In this document: positions 7,782-15,851 of the stretch, in pieces | Layout of the letters: each line of letters starts with the position of its first letter | Position numbering within the stretch: position 1 is the stretch's first letter | From: a bacterium | GTDB lineage: Bacteria; Acidobacteriota; Blastocatellia; Pyrinomonadales; Pyrinomonadaceae | Assembly (NCBI GenBank): GCA_029945985.1 | Contig: JAQSDP010000386.1 | Span: 1 to 25,802 of the forward strand | Length of the DNA stretch: 25,802 nucleotides | Direction of reading: 5' to 3' | Made by a program: the position numbers and the translations under genes | Notes under the pieces: model-generated | The model's database searches: none | Told to the model about the DNA's origin: nothing | The model's input: the letters and a program-made list of their open reading frames with translations, nothing else

Positions 7782-9430
7782 GCGAAGTCGCTGAGCTAGC
7801 GAAGATATTTCCCGAACCAACAATAGTCGTCAGCAGTGACGGCAATGTGTTGTTCGCGAGCGGCCAGTTTTGCAAAGCCATAAGATCTCTTCCGGCTGAC
7901 ATTTCGGTCCGAAATCTGTTTGACCTTGCCATAACGCGTCCCGATAGAGTTCGTCGATACCTTGAGAATTGCGAGCGAAGCCGTCAAATGGTCATCGGCT
8001 CACTTGAGTTTTGTGCCAACGCAACTGGCGAGACCAAGAGCTTCCGTTGTGAAGGAGCGGTAATATCGCCTGCCATAGAGCAGAACGGCGTTTCCAAACC
8101 TGCAATGATCTTTCTGCGGCTTACGGCGAAAGAAAAAGCTGATCAAAAATTCAGTGTGCTCACAAAAAAGATTTATGAGCTGAACCGCGAAATATTCGAG
8201 CGTCGCAACGCTGAACAGGAAAGCCGCCGTTTGTATCGAGAGGCCGCGGAGGCTAGTCGCCTGAAAGATGAATTTCTGGCGGCGGTGTCGCACGAACTCC
8301 GGACTCCGCTCAATGCGATCCTTGGTTGGGCTCAGATACTAAGAAAGACAAGTCCCGCTCCTGATACGTTAGAAAAGGCGTTAGAGACAATTGAAAGAAA
8401 CGCTCGTTCGCAAAATCAGTTGATCGAAGACCTTCTGGACGTGTCGCGGATCGTTACCGGAAAGTTGCGTCTTGATGTGCGTCCGGTCGAAATATCGAGC
8501 ATAGTTACCTCAGCGGTCGAATCATTACGTCCGGCCGTCGAAAACAAAAATATTAATTTGCAGACCGTGATCGACCCACGAGCGGGAATGGTGTCGGGGG
8601 ATTCTGAACGTCTGCAGCAAGTGGTCTGGAATCTCCTTGCCAACGCGGTCAAATTCACGCCGAAGGGCGGACGGGTTCAGGTTCGTCTTGAACGCGTGAA
8701 TTCACATGTCGAGGTGATCGTCAGCGATACCGGTATGGGTATCGACCCTGATTTCCTTCCCTTTGTATTCGATAGATTCCGGCAGTCAGACGGTTCGAAG
8801 ACCCGCAAATATGGCGGCCTTGGGCTTGGCCTATCGATCGTAAGGCATTTGGTCGAGCTGCATGGCGGGACCGCTCACGTTGCGAGCGATGGACCAGGAA
8901 AAGGGTCGACGTTCACAATAAAGCTGACATCGATCGTCTTTGTACAGTCGTCGCCGGCCACAGGTGCTGGCGCTGCCCGTCGTCATCCGACAGCAGAACA
9001 AGAAGGCCTAGAGCCTAGAGCTTTCGGTGGGACGTCCGCGCTTTTCGGACTCAACATTTTGCTTGTAGATGACGAATTCGACACGCGCGAAATGATGCAG
9101 GCGATGCTCGAATCGTATAATGCCGCCGTGATACCAACCTCAAGTGCCGAAGAGGCGCTCGCAGAGTTGTCAGGCGAAGACTTCGATCTGCTGATCAGCG
9201 ACATTGAAATGCCTGAAGAGGACGGTTACTCCCTCATTCGCAAGATCCGTGCGCGTGATCCAGGAGTTCCGTCGACTAACATACCGGCGATTGCTCTTAC
9301 GGCTCATTCTCGCGTCGTCGACCGTTCAACTGCGATCGGGGCGGGATTTGATGCTCACGTAGCCAAGCCGTTCGATCCGGCCGAACTCGTGGCGGTTATC
9401 CTGGGACTTCTAAGAAGGACACGGGTCTAG
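7778..9430 (+). CDS. hybrid sensor histidine kinase with C-terminal receiver
   Basis: The protein has 550 residues and no membrane segment, so it is probably cytoplasmic. Order: PAS-like N terminus (~8-115), coiled-coil linker (~118-165), HisKA with SHELRTPLN (phospho-acceptor His172), HATPase with N box NLLANAVKF (Asn289), DTGMGI and GGLGLGLS, then a receiver (~425-545) with Asp431/Asp432, phospho-acceptor Asp475 in LLISDIEMP, and Lys530. All key residues are intact, so autophosphorylation and His-to-Asp transfer are expected. There is no output domain or His phosphotransfer domain. It starts with TTG overlapping the stop of the MetOD1 gene; no ATG exists near the N terminus, and GGGAGGG at ~7759-7765 may serve as ribosome binding site. 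The signal is unknown, though the upstream Cys protein is a candidate input. Confidence 0.9.
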   Translation: MSEVAELAKIFPEPTIVVSSDGNVLFASGQFCKAIRSLPADISVRNLFDLAITRPDRVRRYLENCERSRQMVIGSLEFCANATGETKSFRCEGAVISPAIEQNGVSKPAMIFLRLTAKEKADQKFSVLTKKIYELNREIFERRNAEQESRRLYREAAEASRLKDEFLAAVSHELRTPLNAILGWAQILRKTSPAPDTLEKALETIERNARSQNQLIEDLLDVSRIVTGKLRLDVRPVEISSIVTSAVESLRPAVENKNINLQTVIDPRAGMVSGDSERLQQVVWNLLANAVKFTPKGGRVQVRLERVNSHVEVIVSDTGMGIDPDFLPFVFDRFRQSDGSKTRKYGGLGLGLSIVRHLVELHGGTAHVASDGPGKGSTFTIKLTSIVFVQSSPATGAGAARRHPTAEQEGLEPRAFGGTSALFGLNILLVDDEFDTREMMQAMLESYNAAVIPTSSAEEALAELSGEDFDLLISDIEMPEEDGYSLIRKIRARDPGVPSTNIPAIALTAHSRVVDRSTAIGAGFDAHVAKPFDPAELVAVILGLLRRTRV

Positions 9431-9596
9431 ACCCTGTGATAAAAAGTTGATCGTGGAATGTCCAACGTAGTCAAGTGCACGGCGTGACGGGTGATGTCCC
9501 CGTTCCGTCTTCATGCTGACAAACTACTTCCGGCTTATCCACGACTTGCCGCCTAACATTGATAGAGGCATATTCGGGAATTCAACTCGGCTAAAC
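9431..9596. other. intergenic stretch without a recognisable gene
   Basis: This lies between the kinase and the synthetase remnant. I see no intact ORF, RNA gene or strong terminator. On the minus strand, about 9540-9580 (CCCGAATATGCC...AATGTT) weakly resembles the synthetase segment encoding PEMPIWLDV, so the remnant described next may extend into it. Confidence 0.4.
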
Positions 9597-9779
9597 ATGA
9601 TTCGAGAAATTTCTGGCCTCCACGATAAACTTCTCAACATTCCGGATAGGAACGCTTAAAGCTCGTTCCATGTCGAGACGAGCCGCTTCATAAGTTTCGT
9701 GAGATCGGAGCACTCGGTCACGCCCCGCGTGGCATCCAAGTGATCGGCTGGGTCTTCTAAAAGATTCGTGTCGTTCATA
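9597..9779 (-). pseudogene. decayed 5' fragment of a second acyl-CoA synthetase gene
   Basis: Read from ATG 9779 on the minus strand, this gives MNDTNLLED, then after a one-base shift PITWMPR, then LTKLMKRL..STWNEL, a TAA, and in another frame IRNVEKF..EARNF. These line up in order with MHDANLLED, PIAWTPT, LTKFMKQVGVSTWDEL and IRDVEKFTEEVLKF of the intact synthetase at 7078. The fragment therefore covers about the first 60 residues of a paralogue, with at least two frameshifts, a small deletion and a stop codon. The adenylation domain is gone. It is an old duplication or a remnant of a former acyl-CoA synthetase/SDR gene pair. Confidence 0.8.
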
Positions 9780-9852
9780 ACGCGAAGTCGCCAAGCCGCT
9801 GAGACTGCCAAAGAAATGCGTTTGCGGCTTTGCCTCTTCGCGACTTTGCGTT
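9779..9852. repeat. AACGC...GCGTT inverted-repeat element before the SDR gene
   Basis: AACGCGAAGTCGC (9779-9791) is answered by GCGACTTTGCGTT (9840-9852), 12 of 13 positions complementary, and AGCCGC / GCGGCT pair further in. The right end lies 13 bases before ATG 9866. A similar element with the same termini lies before dapB (15092-15145). Confidence 0.65.
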
Positions 9853-9865
9853 AAAAATTATCGTA

Positions 9866-10639
9866 ATGTCCATCCCGTTACCCTCAAACCTCTTCGCCGG
9901 TAAGACCGCAATTGTCACCGGAGCCTCGCGCGGTGTCGGTCGTGCGACGGCGCTTCGGCTCGCCGAGGGCGGGTCGAACGTCGTAGTTAACTATCTATCG
10001 AACATTGGTGAGGCGGCCGAGACGGTGCGCAGGTGTCAGGAGAAAGGCGTGCGGGCGATCGCCGTGCAAGGAGATGTGTCCGAGTTTGCGGCGGCACACG
10101 AGATCGCGAAGCAAACGGTAGCAGAATTTGGTCAGATCGATCTGCTTGTCTGTAACGCCGGTGTCTGGGAGGGTGCCGCGATCGAGGATATGACCGAAGA
10201 GGTCTGGAACAAGGTCATCAATACGAATCTCAAATCCGCCTGGGCGATGACGAAGGCCTGCGTCCCCGCGATGAAGCGTCGCGAATCAGCCGCTATCGTG
10301 ATGGTCTCATCGACTTCCGGGCAACGCGGCGAAGCGAATTACTCCAATTACTCCGCGTCGAAGGGCGGCATGATCTCCTTCACAAAAGCCTTAGCGACCG
10401 AGCTCTGTCCGAAGATCCGCGTAAACTCCGTCGCCCCGGGTTGGATAGAAACCGCGATGGTGCGCCCGGCGTTCGACGATCCCGAATACTATCAGTCCGT
10501 AGTCCGTTCGATCCCGCTTCAGAGAGTCGCCACCACCGATGATGTTGCTCTCGCCATCTGCTTCTTGCTCTCGGATTGGTCGCGACATACTACAGGCGAG
10601 ATAATGAATATCAACGGAGGTTCGGTTCTTTGCGGCTAA
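9866..10639 (+). CDS. short-chain dehydrogenase/reductase (FabG-like)
   Basis: This 257-residue classical SDR is an NAD(P)-dependent oxidoreductase. It has the Rossmann motif TGASRGVG (18-25), NAG (97-99), the catalytic Ser in VMVSSTSG (about Ser149) and YSASK (Tyr162, Lys166), and the usual C-terminal INGG. FabG (3-oxoacyl-ACP reductase) is the closest named relative, but this family cannot be assigned a substrate from sequence alone. ATG 9866 is preferred: MSIPLPSNLFAGKTAIVTG is a natural SDR beginning, and upstream codons fall in the inverted-repeat element. No Shine-Dalgarno is visible. The adjacent acyl-CoA synthetase remnant hints that this locus once handled CoA-linked substrates. Confidence 0.88.
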   Translation: MSIPLPSNLFAGKTAIVTGASRGVGRATALRLAEGGSNVVVNYLSNIGEAAETVRRCQEKGVRAIAVQGDVSEFAAAHEIAKQTVAEFGQIDLLVCNAGVWEGAAIEDMTEEVWNKVINTNLKSAWAMTKACVPAMKRRESAAIVMVSSTSGQRGEANYSNYSASKGGMISFTKALATELCPKIRVNSVAPGWIETAMVRPAFDDPEYYQSVVRSIPLQRVATTDDVALAICFLLSDWSRHTTGEIMNINGGSVLCG

Positions 10640-10710
10640 CGGGAAATTGTGATCCGGGGCACATTTTTAGCGGCTCTAATGTGATATGCCGATTGTAGTA
10701 GCTGGCGCAT

Positions 10711-11802
10711 ATGAACATAAACAGCCTCGCCGATTTCCAAAGCCACTTTGCAGCGACTCCGGTCAGCACCTCGTACGTGGAGAATCTGATCGGCAATACG
10801 CCGCTGCTTGCGATCCATTGTCATTTCAAAGGCGACCGCCGAACGGTATTCGCTAAGGCCGAACACCTGAACCTCTCGGGCAGCATCAAGGACCGAATGG
10901 CGTTTCACATACTGAAAACAGCCTATCGCGACGGCCAGATACGAAAGGGAGACACGATCGCCGAAGCCACCAGCGGCAACACCGGTATTTCATTCGCTGC
11001 CCTTGGTCACGCGTTCGGCAATCCGGTACACGTTTTCATGCCCGACTGGATGAGCCAGGAACGCATCTCTCTGATGAAGAGCTACGGCGCGGCCGTAACT
11101 CTCGTATCGCGCGACGAGGGTGGCTTTCTCGGCAGCATTGAGATGGCCGACGCTTTCAGATACGAACACGGCCGGGTTTTCCTCCCTCATCAGTTTTCTA
11201 ATCTCGCCAATGCTGAAGCTCATTACCAAACCACCGCGCCTGAGATTTGCGAACAGCTCAACAAGGTCGGATTTGAACCGGACGCATTTGTGGCGGGCGT
11301 AGGAACGGGGGGAACCATCATGGGCGTCGCATGCTACCTCCGCGAAAGTAATCCGGACATTAAGGTCTATCCGCTGGAACCCGCCGAGTCACCGACTCTT
11401 TCGACGGGCTACAAGATCGGGAGCCATCGAATACAGGGAATCTCCGACGAGTTCATTCCCGCTATCTGTGACCTGGACAGACTTGACGAAGTGATCTCAG
11501 TTTCGGACGGTGACTCCATCCTGATGGCTCAAAAGCTTGCGGCGGAGCTCGGATTAGCGGTCGGCATTTCATCGGGTGCCAATTTCCTCGGCGCCTTGAT
11601 CGCGATCGAAAAAATGGGCAAAGAAGCTATTGTCGCTACCGTCTTCGCCGACGACAACAAGAAATATCTGAGCACTGACCTTGTTCGAGCTGAGCCCATG
11701 AAACCCGAATACCTTTCCCCAGACGTGCGGCTTTTCGGATACCAGACGATAGGTGCTGGCATACCTGAAGCGAGTCCGGCAAAGAGCTTGCCCGCCCATT
11801 AA
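10711..11802 (+). CDS. PLP-dependent cysteine synthase-family protein
   Basis: A 363-residue fold-type II PLP enzyme. The PLP lysine is Lys60 in LSGSIKDRMA, the phosphate/substrate loop is TSGNTGIS (87-94), and a second glycine loop GVGTGGT contacts the PLP phosphate. O-acetylserine sulfhydrylase and cystathionine beta-synthase-type reactions are both possible. GISDEFIP replaces the usual CysK-type sequence at the active-site entrance, and a ~20-residue N-terminal and ~50-residue C-terminal extension (VFADDNKKYLSTDLV and onward) set it apart from housekeeping CysK, so I give no symbol. It is 71 bases after the SDR gene and 45 bases before lysC on the same strand. No good Shine-Dalgarno precedes ATG 10711. 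Confidence 0.82.
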   Translation: MNINSLADFQSHFAATPVSTSYVENLIGNTPLLAIHCHFKGDRRTVFAKAEHLNLSGSIKDRMAFHILKTAYRDGQIRKGDTIAEATSGNTGISFAALGHAFGNPVHVFMPDWMSQERISLMKSYGAAVTLVSRDEGGFLGSIEMADAFRYEHGRVFLPHQFSNLANAEAHYQTTAPEICEQLNKVGFEPDAFVAGVGTGGTIMGVACYLRESNPDIKVYPLEPAESPTLSTGYKIGSHRIQGISDEFIPAICDLDRLDEVISVSDGDSILMAQKLAAELGLAVGISSGANFLGALIAIEKMGKEAIVATVFADDNKKYLSTDLVRAEPMKPEYLSPDVRLFGYQTIGAGIPEASPAKSLPAH

Positions 11803-11847
11803 CAAAACTTGACAATGCCATAAGAAACGGTTGAACTCTTACTAATT

Positions 11848-13212
11848 TTGAGCGATAGTCTGACTCCAACCGTAATGAAATTTGGCGGGACATCCGTGGG
11901 GGATGTAGCCGCATTCGAGCGCGTTTATCACGTTGTTTCTTCGCAGATGGAGAAGCGTCTGGTCGTCGTGGTGTCCGCGATGACCAAGGTCACGGATGCG
12001 CTCCTCGCGGCGTTCGACATGGCGAAGAAGGGCGATTTTGCCGAGGCGATCACGTCGCTCCAACCGCATTTCGAACGCCATGTCGTGGTCGCCAATCACT
12101 TCATTCCCGAAGGCTCACCGAACCTCTTCGACGTGGAACTCCAGTTTGTCCGAAACGAACTTTCCGACCTGCTGATGCGGGCCGCCCGCAGGTCGCTGCC
12201 GCTTTCGATGCTTAAGGACGCCATCGTCAGCTACGGTGAGCAGCTTTCCTCGCGGCTGCTAGCCGAGGTGCTGAAAGCCAAGGGAATGAGCGCGCGCCAG
12301 TTCGATTCGCGTCGCTTGATAATGACGGACGACGAATTCGGAGCCGCTCAGCCGATCATCGACGAAACTAACGAGATCGTTCGGCTCGAACTTGAACCTT
12401 CGATCAGAGCAGGAGAAGTACCGGTGATGGGCGGATTCATAGCAGGGAACCGCGCAGGCGAGACCACCACACTCGGCCGAGGCGGATCAGACTATTCAGC
12501 AGCGATCGTCGCAGCCGCGCTAAACGCGAGTGAGCTTCAGATCTGGACTGACGTTTCCGGCGTGATGACGTGCGATCCGCGGATCTCGTCCAACGCTCGC
12601 ACGATTCCGGTACTCTCGTACGAAGAGGCAGCAGAGCTTGCCTATTTCGGAGCGAAGGTCCTGCATCCTAAAACCATCAAGCCCGCGGTCGATAACGCCA
12701 TCCCGGTGCGCGTCTGCAGTACGTTCCAGCCCGACCGGATCGGCACGATGATTCTCGCCGAATCTGGCCATGCTCCGAACACGATCAAATCCATCGCCAG
12801 CAAGAAGAACATCACGATACTTCGCATCAACTCGGCGCGAATGCTCGGCGCATACGGTTTCATGAGCGCGGTCTTCCAGGTCTTCGACCGCCACCGCACG
12901 GTCATCGACGTCATTTCGACATCCGAAGTTTCAGTCGCCCTGACGCTCGACCACGCCGACGGTATCGACAAACTGGTTGAAGACCTGCGTCGTCTCGGCG
13001 ATGTCGAGGTTGAGTCCGGCTACGCCGTCATCTGCGTCGTCGGCGATGGCCTCCGCGCCTCCACCGGCCTCGCATCCAAGATCTTCTCGACTATCGAAGA
13101 CGTCCATGTCGCTCTTGTTTCGCACGGGGCATCGGCAGTTAACCTAACTTTTGTCGTACGGGAATCAGACGCATCCACCGTGATAAAGAAACTCCATGAA
13201 GAGTTTTTCTAG
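11848..13212 (+). CDS. lysC: aspartate kinase (LysC)
   Basis: Aspartokinase phosphorylates L-aspartate, the first step to lysine, DAP, threonine and methionine. The 454-residue monofunctional enzyme has VMKFGGTSVGD at the start, TTLGRGGSDYSAA (substrate/ATP region), WTDVSGVMTCDPR, and ACT-type regulatory domains from about residue 310 (ILRINSARMLGAYGF..., VISTSEVSVALT). Feedback inhibition by lysine is therefore likely, but not provable here. There is no homoserine dehydrogenase fused. The TTG at 11848 gives nine residues before the ATG at 11875; either may be used, and no clear Shine-Dalgarno helps. A perfect -35-like TTGACA lies at 11809-11814 but without a good -10. The 45-base upstream gap is too short for a lysine riboswitch. 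Confidence 0.93.
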   Translation: MSDSLTPTVMKFGGTSVGDVAAFERVYHVVSSQMEKRLVVVVSAMTKVTDALLAAFDMAKKGDFAEAITSLQPHFERHVVVANHFIPEGSPNLFDVELQFVRNELSDLLMRAARRSLPLSMLKDAIVSYGEQLSSRLLAEVLKAKGMSARQFDSRRLIMTDDEFGAAQPIIDETNEIVRLELEPSIRAGEVPVMGGFIAGNRAGETTTLGRGGSDYSAAIVAAALNASELQIWTDVSGVMTCDPRISSNARTIPVLSYEEAAELAYFGAKVLHPKTIKPAVDNAIPVRVCSTFQPDRIGTMILAESGHAPNTIKSIASKKNITILRINSARMLGAYGFMSAVFQVFDRHRTVIDVISTSEVSVALTLDHADGIDKLVEDLRRLGDVEVESGYAVICVVGDGLRASTGLASKIFSTIEDVHVALVSHGASAVNLTFVVRESDASTVIKKLHEEFF

Positions 13213-13271
13213 GATCGGTACAAGAACCGCGTGTGCCATAATCGGTCATAAATCAGCATCGAGGAGGGGAA

Positions 13272-14078
13272 ATGGAAGTTGAGGTAACAGACGATGTAAA
13301 GAGAGAAATGGAAACTGAACGGGCACAGATAGTACATCAATTGGACGACTGGCTCGAGATCCCAATGTTGGTGCTGAGTATAATTTGGCTCGCACTCTTC
13401 GTTATTGAGATGACGCGTGGCGTCAGCCCGTTCCTCGAAACTATCAGCAACGTGATCTGGATCATTTTCGGCATCGACTTTGCCGTCAAACTCCTCTTTT
13501 CGCCGAACAGGCTTGAATACCTAAAGAGTAATTGGCTGACACTCCTCGCACTTGCACTGCCGGCTCTCCGGATCTTCCGTGCGTTCCGAGCCCTTCGTCT
13601 ATTGAGAGCCGCGAGAGCGGCACGGGGCTTAAGACTCGTGAGACTTCTCACGTCCATCAATCGGGGAATGAGATCTCTCGGGGCGACCTTCAGCCGTCGG
13701 GGTTTTGGATACGTGCTGATGCTCACCCTTATAATTATCTTTGCCGGCGCGGCGGGTATGTATAGTTTCGAGAAAGGTGTCGCGGGAGGCTTTGTGAACT
13801 ATGCCGATTCTCTTTGGTGGACTGCGATGATCATTACATCCATCGGATCGGACTATTTCCCCGAAACGGCTGAAGGCAGGATGCTGTGTCTTCTGCTCTC
13901 GATATACGGTTTTGCTGTGTTTGGTTATGTGACTGCAACGCTGGCCACCTTCTTCGTTCAACGGGATTCCGAAACGGCAGCCGAACGCGGCGAACCGTGC
14001 ATCTCAGATCTGCACAATGACCTGACAGACCTCAAGGCCCGCATCGATCTTCTAGGCGAAAGACTCGCTCGTTCATAA
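13272..14078 (+). CDS. voltage-sensor ion channel with atypical selectivity filter
   Basis: This 268-residue inner-membrane protein has the layout of a six-helix voltage-gated cation channel. Helices are at about 30-48, 56-76 and 85-99; an arginine-rich S4 follows (R100 IFRAFRALRLLRAARAARG to R124) with Arg every third or fourth residue; S5 is ~147-163, a pore helix WWTAMIITS ~182-190, and S6 ~203-227. The filter reads TSIGSDYFP (189-197) in place of the potassium TVGYGD, so ion selectivity is open. The C-terminal end (245-266) is a predicted coiled coil. A strong GAGGAG at 13261-13266 supports ATG 13272. The dapE ATG follows the stop by two bases, so both are probably on one transcript. Confidence 0.85.
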   Translation: MEVEVTDDVKREMETERAQIVHQLDDWLEIPMLVLSIIWLALFVIEMTRGVSPFLETISNVIWIIFGIDFAVKLLFSPNRLEYLKSNWLTLLALALPALRIFRAFRALRLLRAARAARGLRLVRLLTSINRGMRSLGATFSRRGFGYVLMLTLIIIFAGAAGMYSFEKGVAGGFVNYADSLWWTAMIITSIGSDYFPETAEGRMLCLLLSIYGFAVFGYVTATLATFFVQRDSETAAERGEPCISDLHNDLTDLKARIDLLGERLARS

Positions 14079-14080
14079 AC

Positions 14081-15112
14081 ATGGAACTCTTTAGCCTCAC
14101 GAAAGCACTTATGTCCGTTCCGTCCACTTCGGGCGAGGAAGAAGCAGTTGGATTCTGGCTGCGAGATCATCTGCAATCGCTTGGATGGACGGTCGAACTC
14201 CAGCCGGTGAGCGACAATCAGAGCAATGTCATTGCGACGCTGAACGACACGCCGCGCCTGTGGCTTTCGACTCACATGGATACCGTGCCGCCGTACATTC
14301 CGCCGACCGAGGACGACGAGAAGATCTACGGACGCGGGGCGTGCGACGCGAAGGGGATCATCGCGGCTCAGATCACGGCGGCTGAGCAGTTGCGGAAACA
14401 GGGCGTGACCGATATCGGGCTGCTTTACACAGTCGAGGAAGAGCGTGCGAGTACCGGAGCGAAAGCGGTGAATCTTCATCCGCTCGCGGCAAAGTGCGAG
14501 TACATGATCAACGGCGAGCCGACCGACAACGACCTCGCGATCGGTTCGAAGGGTTCGTTCCGTCTGAAGATCAAAACGAAAGGGAAGGCGGCACATTCCG
14601 CGTACCCCGAGATGGGCGATTCGGCGATCCTGACGCTGCTCGACATACTAGACGACATTCGCCAGACAAAGTTTCCACACGACGATTTCTTCGGCGACAC
14701 GACCGTCAACATAGGCGTCATCGAAGGCGGCGTCGCCCTAAACGTCATCCCGCCGTCAGCTGAAGCGAGCCTCTTGATCCGCCTTACGACTGGACGCGAG
14801 CCCGTCGAGACGGCTCTGCAGAACGTCATTCGAGACCGCGGCGAGATAGAAGTTCTTTCGTGCAGCGAACCCGTGAAACTTCTCGAGGTTGCCGGCTTCA
14901 AACAAAAGGTCGTCCGCTTCACCACCGACATCCCACACCTCCCCAATTGGGGCAAACCGCTCCTCCTCGGCCCAGGCTCGATCCTAGTAGCACATACGAA
15001 GAATGAGTTTGTGTTGAAGAAAGATCTGCATGATGCGGTCAGCTTATATCTGAACCTCGTCAAGAAATTGTTGAACGATGAGTCGGCCGGGAACGCAGAG
15101 AGAAAAACTTAG
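14081..15112 (+). CDS. dapE: M20-family deacylase, probable succinyl-diaminopimelate desuccinylase
   Basis: A 343-residue zinc hydrolase of the M20 family. Metal ligands and catalytic residues are visible: STHMDTVPP (His65, Asp67), GACDAKG (bridging Asp89), VEEE (Glu119/Glu120), GEPTDN (146), HSAYPE (His172) and GPGSILVAHTKNE (His305). DapE removes succinate from N-succinyl-LL-DAP. Acetylornithine or acetyl-lysine deacetylase (ArgE/LysK) cannot be excluded from motifs alone, but the DapD, DapB, DapA and LysC neighbours argue for DapE. The start is two bases after the channel stop. The last codons lie in the left arm of an inverted-repeat element, so the C-terminal NAERKT tail may be a by-product of that element. 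Confidence 0.82.
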   Translation: MELFSLTKALMSVPSTSGEEEAVGFWLRDHLQSLGWTVELQPVSDNQSNVIATLNDTPRLWLSTHMDTVPPYIPPTEDDEKIYGRGACDAKGIIAAQITAAEQLRKQGVTDIGLLYTVEEERASTGAKAVNLHPLAAKCEYMINGEPTDNDLAIGSKGSFRLKIKTKGKAAHSAYPEMGDSAILTLLDILDDIRQTKFPHDDFFGDTTVNIGVIEGGVALNVIPPSAEASLLIRLTTGREPVETALQNVIRDRGEIEVLSCSEPVKLLEVAGFKQKVVRFTTDIPHLPNWGKPLLLGPGSILVAHTKNEFVLKKDLHDAVSLYLNLVKKLLNDESAGNAERKT

Positions 15113-15145
15113 TTCAAGTCTCTGCGTCCTTGGCGGTCTTGCGTT
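15092..15145. repeat. AACGC...GCGTT inverted-repeat element between dapE and dapB
   Basis: ACGCAGAGA (15093-15101) pairs perfectly with TCTCTGCGT (15119-15127), and the element ends in TTGCGTT 13 bases before the dapB ATG. Its left arm overlaps the last codons of dapE. The right end parallels the element before the SDR gene (CTTTGCGTTAA there, TCTTGCGTTAA here). Confidence 0.6.
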
Positions 15146-15158
15146 AACATCGCCGTAT

Positions 15159-15851
15159 ATGAGGATCGCGCTAATCGGTTACGGAAGAATGGGGCACGCT
15201 GTGAGGGACCTTGCGGAAGCCCGCGGACACGATGTGCCGGTGATCGTCGGAGAGGCACATCAGCACATGGCCGCCGAAATGTTCCCAGAGACACTGCGAA
15301 TGGCGGACGTCGCGATTGACTTTTCATCCGCAGAGGCAGTTTGTCGGAATGTTGAGGCATGCATGCTCGCGGAAATCCCAATTGTTGTCGGCACGACGGG
15401 TTGGAGCGACGAGATGTCGGATATTACGGCGATCGTACAGAAATCCGGCGGGGCGATGATCTTTGGAGCCAATTTCTCTATCGGTGTGAACCTTTTTTAC
15501 AAGGTTGCCGAGTACGCGGCCGAGCTTTTCGCGAGGTTCCCCGACTACGAAGCTTTCATCGAAGAACAGCACCATTCACGGAAGAGGGACGCACCGAGCG
15601 GCACCGCTCTAAAGCTGAAAGAGGTAGTTGAAAAGCACGTCACTATCGGCGACATCGCCGCGACTCGAGCCGGAAACATTCCCGGAACGCACCGACTTGG
15701 CTTCGACTCCGCCGCCGACCAGATCTTACTGGAACACACCGCACGCTCCCGAGACGGATTTGCGTTAGGGGCGATCAAGGCCGCCGAGTGGATCGTGGCT
15801 AAGAAGGGATTCTACGAGTTCGCGGACGTGTTGGATAGTATCTCGAAGTGA
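15159..15851 (+). CDS. dapB: 4-hydroxy-tetrahydrodipicolinate reductase
   Basis: DapB reduces the DapA product with NAD(P)H to tetrahydrodipicolinate. The 230-residue protein is a short form of the family. It has IGYGRMGHAV (nucleotide-binding loop, 6-15), VVGTTGW (76-82), the catalytic EEQHHSRKRDAPSGTA (His138, His139, Lys142) and AGNIPGTHRLGF. ATG 15159 gives MRIALIGYGRMG, the expected beginning; longer in-frame starts upstream fall in the inverted-repeat element and dapE. No Shine-Dalgarno is visible in the short leader, which is made of that element. The stop overlaps the GTG of the next gene. Confidence 0.93.
   Translation: MRIALIGYGRMGHAVRDLAEARGHDVPVIVGEAHQHMAAEMFPETLRMADVAIDFSSAEAVCRNVEACMLAEIPIVVGTTGWSDEMSDITAIVQKSGGAMIFGANFSIGVNLFYKVAEYAAELFARFPDYEAFIEEQHHSRKRDAPSGTALKLKEVVEKHVTIGDIAATRAGNIPGTHRLGFDSAADQILLEHTARSRDGFALGAIKAAEWIVAKKGFYEFADVLDSISK

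Noticed and set aside
11809..11837. Promoter of lysC with perfect TTGACA
   Set aside because: The -35 match is exact, but the hexamer at the proper spacing (TGAACT) is a poor -10; it is mentioned under lysC but not called.
11803..11847. Lysine riboswitch or T-box before lysC
   Set aside because: The gap is only 45 bases, far too short for either element.
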